Below, piece by piece: positions 25,413 through 34,119 of a stretch of DNA of 64,000 nucleotides. The notes under the pieces are model-generated. The model was not told the origin of the DNA, made no database searches, and saw nothing but the letters and a program-made list of their open reading frames with translations. Each line of letters opens with the position of its first letter. The stretch's first letter is position 1. A program made the position numbers and the translations under genes. Location: the NCBI GenBank assembly GCA_036504735.1, contig DASXUQ010000019.1, positions 62,001 through 126,000 of the forward strand. Reading direction: 5' to 3'. Origin of the DNA: a bacterium. GTDB taxonomy: Bacteria > Electryoneota > RPQS01.

Positions 25413-26669
25413 TCAATCTGTTTCAAGCACTATTGGTCTGATGGGAAGTGCCGTTTCCGGCGCGGGCCGAGCTATCGATTCGAGGTACGGTCCGGACAGG
25501 AATTCCCGAGGCTTCAAGGATACCTCTCCCAGAATGTGGCGATAAATTTCGAAAACCTCACGACCCGTGCGCTGGACGTTGAACATGGCGCGCACGAGGT
25601 TTCTGCCGCGTGCCGCCAACGTTTGTCCTGTCAGCGGATCGGCAATAGCGCGTGAAATGGCAGCGGCGAGTGCCTGTGGATCACGCGGCGGAACAAGCCA
25701 GCCAGTCTTCTCGTTGACGATGACTTCCGGCAGACCGCCGACCCGGCTGGCAATGACCGGAATTCCGGCCAGCAGAGGTTCGATGACCCCACCGCAATTC
25801 TCTGAAATGGGCACGTGTACCGCCAGATCGAACCCGCGCCATGCGTCGTGCGCAATGCCGTAGGGCAATTCGCCAAGGAAGCGAATACGGTCTCCAGCAA
25901 CCTCGTGCGCCAGTTTGCGCAGTCGGTGTTCATAGCGCGCCGCGCCGCCCCACGCCCCGCCGGCAAACACTCCCAGCACACGCGGATGCCTTTTGATCAC
26001 CAGCCCCAGCGCAGCGATAATATCCTCGTGCGCCTTCAGACCGATCCGCTGCCCCAGAAAGCGCTTGGGCGGATACATCCAACTGATGTTGCCGACAATA
26101 AAATCTTCGGGCCTGGCGCACGCCAGATCCCGCACCGTTATGCCGCACGGCGGAGTGTTTGACGGCAACTCGTCGCCGTAATAGGACAGATAGACGCGGT
26201 CCGCAGGAACTCCCGCGCGGCGGTAATGCTCGCCGATGCAGCGGCTGGAACCAATCCAGTAATCGGCGGCGCCCGCCGAACGAATTTCGAGATTGCGGTA
26301 CAGCGCGTGTTCAAGATGCAGCGGCCCGGCCACGTGGTAAAGGCGGGGAATGAAATGCTGCTTGCCAAGCGCCCAACGCAAAGCGAGCGTCGTGCCCACG
26401 AAATGACTGTGAATCAGGTCGGGCTGCACAGCGGCAACAAGGTCTCTGACGCGCGCGAGTGTTTTAGGCAACTGCAAAGGATCGCGCACTGGCAGATTAA
26501 GATCGGCCTCATGCACGATGGCGCCTGAATCCTGCCAGTAGGGAGCGCAGCGGCCACTCAGGCGCGGCAGGGCGGCGTGAACCTCGACGCCGAAGTTGCA
26601 CAGAACCCGCGCCAGCTTTGCTGCCCAAGCGGCGCCGTCCGAAGTTTTGACCACATGCAGAACTTTCAC
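25413..26669 (-). CDS. Glycosyltransferase family 4
   Basis: A 418-aa GT-B fold enzyme. The N-terminal domain begins MKVLHVVKTSDGAAWAAKLA. The C-terminal nucleotide-sugar domain has the E-x7-E region (ENCGGVIEPLLAGIPVIASRVGGLPEVI, about residues 310-337) and GWLVPPRDPQALA. It should add one sugar of the repeat unit on the cytoplasmic face of the inner membrane. The GTG start at 26669 overlaps the stop of the upstream acetyltransferase gene by one base. Donor and acceptor cannot be told. Confidence 0.85.
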   Translation of the reverse strand: MKVLHVVKTSDGAAWAAKLARVLCNFGVEVHAALPRLSGRCAPYWQDSGAIVHEADLNLPVRDPLQLPKTLARVRDLVAAVQPDLIHSHFVGTTLALRWALGKQHFIPRLYHVAGPLHLEHALYRNLEIRSAGAADYWIGSSRCIGEHYRRAGVPADRVYLSYYGDELPSNTPPCGITVRDLACARPEDFIVGNISWMYPPKRFLGQRIGLKAHEDIIAALGLVIKRHPRVLGVFAGGAWGGAARYEHRLRKLAHEVAGDRIRFLGELPYGIAHDAWRGFDLAVHVPISENCGGVIEPLLAGIPVIASRVGGLPEVIVNEKTGWLVPPRDPQALAAAISRAIADPLTGQTLAARGRNLVRAMFNVQRTGREVFEIYRHILGEVSLKPREFLSGPYLESIARPAPETALPIRPIVLETD

Positions 26670-27328
26670 TATACACCCGCTTTCGCAGCGGCGCTACCGC
26701 GCCGGATTGCCCGAGCAGGAACTCCCACCGCCGTAGTGTCATCCGCCACGTCGTCGATCACCACCGCGCCGCCGCCGATCATACAACGGCAACCGATGGT
26801 CCGCCCTTCAATAATACTGCTGCCGATGCCCACCCAGCTTCCTTCCCCGACCGAAACATTTCCTGCAAGGCGCGCGCCGGGAGATACGTGCACGGCTTCG
26901 CCGATGCGGCCATCATGATCCACGGAACAGCAGGTATTCAGAATGCACAGCGATCCGATGACCGTAGCCGGATTGACCACTACGCCGGCCATGATCACGG
27001 TACCCTGTCCTATCATCACCTCGCGCCCGATGACTGCCGCAGGATGAACCAGAGCAGGCAGCGCGAAGCCGGCGGCAATCAGCCGCCGGCCAATGCGTTG
27101 CCGAACGGTGTTGGAACCGATGGCCACAAAGATACGATCACGCTTTGGGTCAAGCGATGTGAGAATCTCCGCACCGCCCAGCACCGGATAGCCCATTACG
27201 CATGAGCCCGTTGCCACGGGGTTGTCGTCGAGCATACCGCGAATGTCGAAGCCACCCATCTTCTCGGCGACATCGATGACGACCTTCGCATGGCCGCTGC
27301 TTCCATAGATGAACAAGGGTGTGCTCAT
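26669..27328 (-). CDS. pglD: PglD/NeuD-like sugar O/N-acetyltransferase
   Basis: A 219-aa protein with the two-domain NeuD/PglD layout. The N-terminal UDP-sugar-binding Rossmann-like part is LFIYGSSGHAKVVIDVAEKMG. The left-handed beta-helix follows, with hexapeptide repeats (VIGREVMIGQGTVIMAG to VGIGSSIIEG) and the catalytic-type histidine in CSVDHDGRIG. Expected to acetylate the 4-amino group made by the PglE-like enzyme, giving a di-N-acetylated sugar. A longer open frame reaches 27508, but the ATG at 27328 overlaps the stop of the PglC gene (ATGA) and matches the family N-terminus. Confidence 0.82.
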   Translation of the reverse strand: MSTPLFIYGSSGHAKVVIDVAEKMGGFDIRGMLDDNPVATGSCVMGYPVLGGAEILTSLDPKRDRIFVAIGSNTVRQRIGRRLIAAGFALPALVHPAAVIGREVMIGQGTVIMAGVVVNPATVIGSLCILNTCCSVDHDGRIGEAVHVSPGARLAGNVSVGEGSWVGIGSSIIEGRTIGCRCMIGGGAVVIDDVADDTTAVGVPARAIRRGSAAAKAGV

Positions 27329-27954
27329 GCGGCGCTGATCCTTCGGTCGTCGCCGTTGCCTCGAAACTCCGGCATGGTGGCCGCGCCTTCTGCATGAATG
27401 CCCCGGCGGAACAGCACCGCGCCAAACGTGCGGACCAGAATGGTCAGATCGAGCCTCAAGGACAGATGGTCCACATACCAGACATCGAGCGCGAACTTGC
27501 CCTGCCATGATAGTGCGTTCCGGCCATGAATCTGCGCCCAGCCGGTGATACCCGGAAGCACCTCGTGGCGCCGCTTCTGGTCATGGTCATAACGGGACAA
27601 ATAGGCCATCAGCAAGGGCCTCGGACCGATCAGGCTCATGGATCCGGCGATGACATTCAGCAATTCCGGCAACTCATCGAGGCTGGTACTGCGCAGAAAC
27701 GTGCCCCAGCGCGACAGACGCCGGTCATCCGGCAACAGATTGCCGGCCGCATCGCGCGCAATCGACATCGTGCGGAACTTGATAAGACGGAAGGCTCGCC
27801 CGCCTCTTCCGGGGCGTTCCTGAGTGAACAACACGGGCGCGCCCAGCGCTGCCCACGTGCCCAGAGCAATCAGGACAAGCAATGGGAAAAGCAGAACCAG
27901 CGCAGGTACCGCCACGCACAGATCCAGCAGCCGTTTTCCAAAGGCACGGTACAT
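27325..27954 (-). CDS. pglC: PglC-like initiating phosphoglycosyltransferase
   Basis: A 209-aa monotopic sugar-phosphate transferase that would start glycan assembly by moving a sugar-1-phosphate onto undecaprenyl phosphate. The N-terminus is KRLLDLCVAVPALVLLFPLL (re-entrant membrane helix), followed by RPGRGGRAFRLIKFRTM, the catalytic Asp-Glu in TSLDELPELLNVIAGSMSLIGPRPLL, and GITGWAQIHGRN. The length matches the small single-domain PglC type rather than the long WbaP type. Coupling to the PglD-like gene (ATGA overlap at 27325-27328) supports a shared substrate. Confidence 0.87.
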   Translation of the reverse strand: MYRAFGKRLLDLCVAVPALVLLFPLLVLIALGTWAALGAPVLFTQERPGRGGRAFRLIKFRTMSIARDAAGNLLPDDRRLSRWGTFLRSTSLDELPELLNVIAGSMSLIGPRPLLMAYLSRYDHDQKRRHEVLPGITGWAQIHGRNALSWQGKFALDVWYVDHLSLRLDLTILVRTFGAVLFRRGIHAEGAATMPEFRGNGDDRRISAA

Positions 27955-27957
27955 GGC

Positions 27958-29175
27958 TTAGGCCGTCACCTCTGTTGGACGCGCCTGTCGGATGCTCTGG
28001 ACAAGGCTCATATCATAAATATAGCGGCAGAAGCTCACTTTCCGTTCCATCATGATCTCCGTGCGGAAATCGGCAGCCCGTTTCAGGTTGCGCGCGGACA
28101 TGCGGTTGCGGCGGGCTGAATCGGCGGACACCTCTATGATCTTATCCGCCAGAGCCTTCGGATCATTAGGCGGCACCAGATCCTCCGGCGCAAGCAATTC
28201 GGGAATCCCATCCACATCCGAGCCAATGCACGGCAGAGCCCGGGCCATCGCCTCCATCATCGCTCGCGGCAGTCCTTCGGCGCGGGAAGGCAGCACGAAC
28301 ACGTCGGCCTCATCGAGCAGACGCGTCAACGCCGCCGGATCACCGACGTGTCCCAGAAAGCGAATGTGACCGGACAATCCATACCGCGCGGCCTGAGCCT
28401 CGAGTGCCGGGCGGCAGGCGCCGTCTCCGGCAAAAGCAAGGGATACGTTCAGACCGCGCTGATGACAGAGGTGAACGGCATCGATCAACACATCCGGAGC
28501 TTTATAGAGTTGCGCCAGAGTGCCGATGAAGATCAATTTGAACGTGTCACCTCTTTGGATCCCGTTGCGCGGGGCGGATGCATACGCCTGCGCCGGCAAT
28601 TCCACATCCGAATAGTGAGTCGTAAAGACCTGCGGCGAGGGCGGATAGCGCCGCTGCAAGGCTGCCGCCGTAACATACATCGTCGCCGATGCGTTCTGAC
28701 AGCACGACCGCAGACTCCGCGCGTGCCATTGGCGGAAGAAAGCGCGCATGGGATGCTTCACCGATCCCGCCGTAAATACGTCATACGGATCGCCGACCAC
28801 CTCCAGCGCATACGGCTTGCCCTGTTTCTGCAACTCTTTTGCACCCAGGTAGCCCATAGTGCCGGGCACGCGGAACAGGTAGGCGTCGCATTTGGAAATC
28901 GCTTCCTTCATGATACGCTGCACGGCATGCGATTTCCGGAGATAATCTTCCGGGCCGCGAAAATCGGGCAGCGGTTCAAACCGGACGCCGGGACCTTCCG
29001 CCAGACTTTCCGCCGGGTACATCTCCGCGACCTGCTTCATGCGGGCCACGACCAGCACTTCATCGAAGACGGCAAGGTAATCCACCCACCACGCGTAGTT
29101 CGCAACCGCCGTCGCATAGACGCGGCCATCGGGGCAGCGGACAAAGTGCATTTCATTTCCGTGCAGCAGTCTCAT
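27958..29175 (-). CDS. Glycosyltransferase family 4
   Basis: A 405-aa GT-B enzyme. The C-terminal domain shows KLIFIGTLAQLYKAPDVLIDAV (about residues 215-236), then FVLPSRAEGLPRAMMEAMARALPCIGSDVDGIPELL with the E-x7-E pattern. The N-terminal part (VYATAVANYAWWVDYLAVFDEVLVVARM) is typical of transferases in surface-polysaccharide clusters. The open frame extends far upstream, but ATG 29175 overlaps the stop of the next gene (29172-29174) and starts the fold properly. Confidence 0.85.
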   Translation of the reverse strand: MRLLHGNEMHFVRCPDGRVYATAVANYAWWVDYLAVFDEVLVVARMKQVAEMYPAESLAEGPGVRFEPLPDFRGPEDYLRKSHAVQRIMKEAISKCDAYLFRVPGTMGYLGAKELQKQGKPYALEVVGDPYDVFTAGSVKHPMRAFFRQWHARSLRSCCQNASATMYVTAAALQRRYPPSPQVFTTHYSDVELPAQAYASAPRNGIQRGDTFKLIFIGTLAQLYKAPDVLIDAVHLCHQRGLNVSLAFAGDGACRPALEAQAARYGLSGHIRFLGHVGDPAALTRLLDEADVFVLPSRAEGLPRAMMEAMARALPCIGSDVDGIPELLAPEDLVPPNDPKALADKIIEVSADSARRNRMSARNLKRAADFRTEIMMERKVSFCRYIYDMSLVQSIRQARPTEVTA

Positions 29176-30542
29176 GATTTGCCAGTCCTCGAAGATGATG
29201 GAATGTAGAAGTAAGAGAGTCCGCGCCGTCCGGTGGCGCGATGCGGCGCCAGACGGACCAGATAGTCGACGACATACGCTGCGATCAGCGGCTGCAGGAT
29301 CAGCATCGCTTCGCCGGGAAAGTAGAAGATGGTCGCGCGTGTGGCAAAAATGAACAGCGGCGCGCTGATGACGTAGATCACAAGCCGCAGGCCGCTGCGA
29401 GTACGGCCATTGTACAGCCAGACCACTATGCCCGCCATGATGGCGTACCACAGTGCGACCCCCGGCAATCCGAAGTTGATGTAGCCGTCGCCGGCAAGAG
29501 TGAAACCGTATCCGCCGACCATCGCCTGCCAGTCGGGCAGGAACTGCTGGTGAAACCATGTCAGCGAATTGCGGGCTTCCACCAGCACGCCGGGAAAAAA
29601 CTTGTGCTCGAACACCCACCACACGGTGTGGCCGTAAAAGTAGTGCCACCACTGCTGATTACTGAGCAAAATGTCGATGTTGCGTCCCGCCGCGATGAAC
29701 TCCCCATACAGAAAGGAGAGCATCATTCCCTGCTCGCCAAAGGCACTGAAATCCGACATATCCCGCGAAAACACGTTGCGCAGGTTGTGCAGGACCGAAA
29801 TCATCGGACCGACAATCACCACTCCCGCGCCATAAAGCAACAGTTTGCCGGGACGGTAGTAATGGTAAACCAGGAACAGCGACACCGCGCAAAAATTGAG
29901 AAAGATGTCCCGCTCGCCAAGGGCAAGGGTTGCAAACAGCGTGAAGGCTCCCGTCAGAGTGAACAGTGGCCAATGAAACGGTCCGCCCGCGTCCTGCCGC
30001 TTGACCATCCAGAACCCGTAAAACATCAGCAGCCACATCGGCACATAATCCAGGCCGGGCAGCGCACCGGTGACGTAGAAGTCAATCTTGTTTGAGAATC
30101 CGGATCCAAAATAGGCGACACACAGTTTGAGCAGCCAGAGCAGCATCACCGTATAGCCAAGGCAGATCGTGACCAGCGTCAGATCCAGCGGTCTGGGCGG
30201 TGCGCCGCCATCCCGTACTGTTTTGGTGCGGCACATGCCGAGGAACATCAGTTCGCTCACCGCAAGGCAGATCCACCCGATCCACACGATCATCAGCGGA
30301 TGCTCGATGTGCTCGTAACCCGTCAGGTGCAGCACAATGACGTTGTAATGATAGACATAAATGAACGGCGGGAGCCAGACGGCAGGGTGCGTGATATCGA
30401 ACCGCACCGCCTTCATCGCGGCAATAACAAAGAGCCCCACCAGCACCAGATCCAGCGTCATGCTGGGGCTGACCGCCAGGACAATGGTGATCCCCGCTGC
30501 CGCCAGAACCATTCTGGGAAAGGGACGCACGCGCGGTTTCAT
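29172..30542 (-). CDS. Multi-pass membrane protein, probable Wzy-like polysaccharide polymerase
   Basis: A 456-aa integral membrane protein with about ten to twelve hydrophobic helices and a large periplasmic loop in the middle (FSRDMSDFSAFGEQGMM through the WWHYFYGHTVWW region). In a locus with Wzx, Wzz and Wza homologues and no other candidate, this is the likely O-antigen/EPS polymerase. Polymerases have almost no conserved signature, so the call rests on topology and context. ATG 30542 overlaps the stop of the upstream glycosyltransferase gene. Confidence 0.65.
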   Translation of the reverse strand: MKPRVRPFPRMVLAAAGITIVLAVSPSMTLDLVLVGLFVIAAMKAVRFDITHPAVWLPPFIYVYHYNVIVLHLTGYEHIEHPLMIVWIGWICLAVSELMFLGMCRTKTVRDGGAPPRPLDLTLVTICLGYTVMLLWLLKLCVAYFGSGFSNKIDFYVTGALPGLDYVPMWLLMFYGFWMVKRQDAGGPFHWPLFTLTGAFTLFATLALGERDIFLNFCAVSLFLVYHYYRPGKLLLYGAGVVIVGPMISVLHNLRNVFSRDMSDFSAFGEQGMMLSFLYGEFIAAGRNIDILLSNQQWWHYFYGHTVWWVFEHKFFPGVLVEARNSLTWFHQQFLPDWQAMVGGYGFTLAGDGYINFGLPGVALWYAIMAGIVVWLYNGRTRSGLRLVIYVISAPLFIFATRATIFYFPGEAMLILQPLIAAYVVDYLVRLAPHRATGRRGLSYFYIPSSSRTGKS

Positions 30543-31732
30543 GTCCGCACCGGAACGCGACGCGATGTGACCTGTGCGGTTCGCAGCGGGCCCAACGCGG
30601 AAAGGTATACCCGGGCCAGATTCACCTTCGCATTCTCCAGATGGAAAGGGCTCGCCGCAATTTCGGCCAGCGCCTGCGCCGGTTCCGGTTTGTCCCGCCG
30701 CCGCCACGAAAGCATTTCAGCGGCCCATTCGGCGGCGCTCTGCGAAAGCGACAGCCTGCTCACCAGCGGCTTCACCACTCCCGCCTCCGGGGTGATCACA
30801 TCGGAAATGATTACCGGCAACCCGGCCGCTTGCGCTTCTACCAGCACAAGGGGCAGCCCCTCGTGCAGCGACGGCAGCGCGAACACGTCCATCGCACCCA
30901 GCATCAGGCGCGGAACATCGGAACGCGATCCGGCGAAAACGATTCGGTGCCGATAGGGCGAATGCGCCGCCTTCTGTTGAATCTCCGTCCGCCGCGGTCC
31001 GTCGCCCACCAGCAGAAACCACGCGTTCTCATCTTGCCGCAGAGTCTCCTCGGCCATCGCGATCACAAAGGGATGGTTTTTTTGATGGTCAAAGCGGCCC
31101 ACATGTCCAATCACAAAGGCATCTTCCGGGATTCCAAACTCAACGCGCACCGACGCTCTGTCTACGCTCTGCCGGAACGGGCTCAAATCCGTGCTGGGAT
31201 AATGCACACGCCAGCGCGGGTCGGCCAGCCAATTCTCTCCAAATAGCGCCGCCGCGGCAGGGGATGAGCAGGCCAGGCCTGCCGTGGCATATTTTCGGAC
31301 CCAATGCTCCATCACGCCGAAATACAATCGCCGCGTCAGGCGGTTCGGCGTGTCCATGCCGGACGAGCTGTTGTGGCTGTGGGCGATCCGCCCGGGAATG
31401 CCGCAGTGAGCGGCCAGCCGCAGTACGTAGCCGCTGAAGTGATGGACGGCGCTGTGCACAATGTCATACGGTCCATGTTCGGCGGCAATGCGGCGGAAGT
31501 TGGCGGCGTACACCAGCGGCTGATGCGGGTGCATGCAGGGAATCACCTGCGAGCCCAGTGCGCGAATCTCTTCGTCAAAGGCGCAGGGCTTTTCGGTATG
31601 AACCAGAAAATCCATCCGGAAGTGCGAGCGGTCCATGCCGCGCAGCATGTGCATCAGCCACATTTCCGCGCCGCCCCGGCCCATGCCGCCCACCACATGC
31701 AGGATGCGCAGCGGTCTACGCATATCAGGCAT
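30539..31732 (-). CDS. Glycosyltransferase family 4
   Basis: A GT-B enzyme of about 397 aa. Features are LRILHVVGGMGRGGAEMWLMHML at the N-terminus (donor-side loop GGAE), IGHVGRFDHQKNHPFVIAMA in the linker to the second domain, and FALPSLHEGLPLVLVEAQAAGLPVIISD with the E-x7-E motif. It resembles EpsF/WcaL-like transferases of exopolysaccharide clusters. Possible starts lie at 31747, 31732 and 31723; 31732 gives a small overlap with the flippase gene, consistent with the tight coupling seen throughout the locus. Confidence 0.85.
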   Translation of the reverse strand: MPDMRRPLRILHVVGGMGRGGAEMWLMHMLRGMDRSHFRMDFLVHTEKPCAFDEEIRALGSQVIPCMHPHQPLVYAANFRRIAAEHGPYDIVHSAVHHFSGYVLRLAAHCGIPGRIAHSHNSSSGMDTPNRLTRRLYFGVMEHWVRKYATAGLACSSPAAAALFGENWLADPRWRVHYPSTDLSPFRQSVDRASVRVEFGIPEDAFVIGHVGRFDHQKNHPFVIAMAEETLRQDENAWFLLVGDGPRRTEIQQKAAHSPYRHRIVFAGSRSDVPRLMLGAMDVFALPSLHEGLPLVLVEAQAAGLPVIISDVITPEAGVVKPLVSRLSLSQSAAEWAAEMLSWRRRDKPEPAQALAEIAASPFHLENAKVNLARVYLSALGPLRTAQVTSRRVPVRT

Positions 31733-33053
31733 GAGAGGCCTCCTCACCGGCGCCAGTCAACCCGGCGACACTCTTCACCGCATGCCGCAGGGCAAGTGCG
31801 CTAAACACAATCAGGCATCCTTTCGCAATCACATAGGCGATGGCCGCACCCATCAGGCCCGACACAGGAACCAGCAAAAAACAGGCGGCCGTCAGCACCA
31901 GAGACTCTCCAATCAAGAGCGGCATCTGCACTCGAAAGCACTTGGCCGCGGTTAGTCCGTAACCGATGAATCCCGCCACGTTGGAAAGCGCCGCGCCCGC
32001 CATCAGCCAGACGAACACCGAGGAGTATTCGGCATACTCGGGCCGGTAGATCAGCGTCAGGATGAAGTGGCCGCAGCCAAGAGCCACGGCGACTCCAGCG
32101 GCGCCCATTCCAATGCCCATCAGCAGCAAACGGCGATTCAGAAGGTTGAATAACGGCATTTGCCGCTGCATGAAATACGCCGCCAGCCGTGGCGTTGCCG
32201 ATTGACCGAGAGCATTGATTACGGTGCTTTCGGCAATCTGCAAATACGCCAGCGCCGCAAAAATACCCAACTCCCATTGCCCAAGACGCTGCTCGACGGC
32301 ATAACGCGGTATGTTGGCATTCAGCGAATTGAGCATCATCACCACGCCGAGCGGCAAAGCCAGCCACGCAAGCCGGCGCAGGACCGCCCCATTCCAGAGC
32401 GGTTTGCCGTCTACTCGCGCGCCATTCGCTTTCAGAATCATCCTGCCGCTGCGCATATCATACAGGACAAGCACGCCAAGCCATACGACGGCCATGGCCG
32501 CAACGCCGATTGCGACGCTGCGGGTAACATAGGTGCCGGCCGCCAGCGCCGCGAGGGACAGCGGACCCTTGATCATCATCGATTTGGCAATGCGGTCCAT
32601 GCGCTCGTGCTTCTGCATCAAGCCATAGTAGACGTCACTGATGGACTCGAAACTCTTAGCCAGCCCTACCGCCGCCACAACCAGCGCGGCTTGTCTGCCG
32701 AAACCGCTGATCAGAATCACACCGGCGATGCATAGGACCGCCAGACCGAGCATCAGCAACCGCAACGCAAGGAAATGGCCGAAGCGGTACTGATCTTCGA
32801 CGTCGGTGGCCTGCACGGAACGCAGTTGCAGATTTGCAAAGAGCAGAACAGGAGCCGTGACCGCCAGACCCAGCGCGAACTGCCCTACCCATTCGGGAGT
32901 TCCCAATTTGGCCAGTGCCACCAGCATTCCCCACTGGCACCCGGCGTAGACGACATTCCCGGAAAGCGTCCACGCAAAATTCGCGCGGAGGCTTAAGCGC
33001 GCAGCCGGACGCTCCAGCGGCAGCGCGGCATTCCCTGTAAGCGGTGCGGCCAT
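31725..33053 (-). CDS. wzx: Wzx-like oligosaccharide flippase (MOP superfamily)
   Basis: A 442-aa membrane protein with about twelve to fourteen helices, consistent with the polysaccharide transporter branch of the MOP family. It would flip undecaprenyl-linked repeat units to the periplasm. Family-like features are the N-terminal FAWTLSGNVVYAGCQWGMLVALAKLGTPEWVGQFAL and the MQKHERMDRIAKSMMIKG cytoplasmic loop. The gene is 4 bases from the Wzz-like gene upstream and overlaps the glycosyltransferase downstream. Confidence 0.82.
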   Translation of the reverse strand: MAAPLTGNAALPLERPAARLSLRANFAWTLSGNVVYAGCQWGMLVALAKLGTPEWVGQFALGLAVTAPVLLFANLQLRSVQATDVEDQYRFGHFLALRLLMLGLAVLCIAGVILISGFGRQAALVVAAVGLAKSFESISDVYYGLMQKHERMDRIAKSMMIKGPLSLAALAAGTYVTRSVAIGVAAMAVVWLGVLVLYDMRSGRMILKANGARVDGKPLWNGAVLRRLAWLALPLGVVMMLNSLNANIPRYAVEQRLGQWELGIFAALAYLQIAESTVINALGQSATPRLAAYFMQRQMPLFNLLNRRLLLMGIGMGAAGVAVALGCGHFILTLIYRPEYAEYSSVFVWLMAGAALSNVAGFIGYGLTAAKCFRVQMPLLIGESLVLTAACFLLVPVSGLMGAAIAYVIAKGCLIVFSALALRHAVKSVAGLTGAGEEASHA

Positions 33054-33057
33054 CGCG

Positions 33058-34119
33058 TCACCCGTGAACGGCAGCGGACTTCACACCCGCCAGGCGGTCC
33101 ATCACCGCACGCAGCGGACGCGGCATATGGTTCAGAAACCGCAAATAGACAAACGTAAGGCCAAAGCCTATGGCCAGCGCGGAAAGCACAATCATCGCTC
33201 GCGAGGGCCCGGAGCGCTTTTCGGGCGGTGCCGCATAGTCCAGCACATTGAGCACCGGCTGGTTTTCGGCTTCGCTGATCTTCGCCAGCTCGAGTTGCTT
33301 GGTCAGTTCCACATAAATGGCATTGTCGATTTCCACCTGACGCATCAGCCGGCCCTCATCCAGCATCAGCCGGGGCGCAATCATCGTGTTACGGTTGCTT
33401 TCCTTGAACTGACGGAGCTGATCTTCCGCCATGTGCAGGGAATCGGAAACCTCGCCGATGCGGGTCTCGATCATCTTCCGCTGCATATTCTGGCTGGTGG
33501 CCATGCGATAGCGGAAGAAGCTGTCCATCTCCTTCAGCATCTGATTCAACACCGCGGCCGCGAGATCCCGGTCATGCAGGGTCAATTCAAACATCACCAA
33601 CTGCGTGCGCGGATGCTTGGAACCTGCAAAGGACAGGCGCAGATCCTCAAGGATCTTCCAATCCGGAGTGCCCGAAGAAGTGCGCAGGGCATCCCGAATC
33701 GTTTCATCCTTGTAGACGGCATTCAAGACGTGGCCGAGCACACTCTCGCTTTTGGCAATGTCCACATAGAGTTCAATCATCTTCGAATCGCCCGAAGATC
33801 CGAGCATCTGCGCGGCGGCCATGGGCAACGCCGACAACAGGCTTGACAGGCCGGTACGGGAATTCTCCGGCGGCAGAATTGTGGCTCGCGCCGTATAATG
33901 AGCAGGCATCAGCAGTGCCGCCGCAATGCCCAGAACCAGAAACAAGCTGAGCATCCGCGCGAAGGCCTTACGCCAGTCCCAAAGGAACCGGAACCAGGAC
34001 GCCACGACATCGGCGACGGTCAACTCGGCGGGATTGTCCCCTGCGGTTACTGCTTTCAGCGCCTGCTGCGCCGCGCTCAGACGTGAGAGCGCATCATTGA
34101 GTTCGGATTGGTCGTTCAT
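33058..34119 (-). CDS. wzz: Wzz-type polysaccharide co-polymerase / chain-length determinant
   Basis: A 353-aa inner-membrane protein with two transmembrane segments (LSLFLVLGIAAALLMPAHYTA near residue 58 and AMIVLSALAIGFGLTFVYL near 310) flanking a long periplasmic helical region (residues about 80-300). The proline/glycine-rich stretch before the second helix (LDYAAPPEKRSGPSRAM) is the classic PCP motif. There is no tyrosine-kinase domain, so it is a PCP1/2a-type without a fused kinase. ATGA overlap with the Wza-like gene shows coupled expression. It sets chain length by acting with the polymerase. Confidence 0.88.
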   Translation of the reverse strand: MNDQSELNDALSRLSAAQQALKAVTAGDNPAELTVADVVASWFRFLWDWRKAFARMLSLFLVLGIAAALLMPAHYTARATILPPENSRTGLSSLLSALPMAAAQMLGSSGDSKMIELYVDIAKSESVLGHVLNAVYKDETIRDALRTSSGTPDWKILEDLRLSFAGSKHPRTQLVMFELTLHDRDLAAAVLNQMLKEMDSFFRYRMATSQNMQRKMIETRIGEVSDSLHMAEDQLRQFKESNRNTMIAPRLMLDEGRLMRQVEIDNAIYVELTKQLELAKISEAENQPVLNVLDYAAPPEKRSGPSRAMIVLSALAIGFGLTFVYLRFLNHMPRPLRAVMDRLAGVKSAAVHG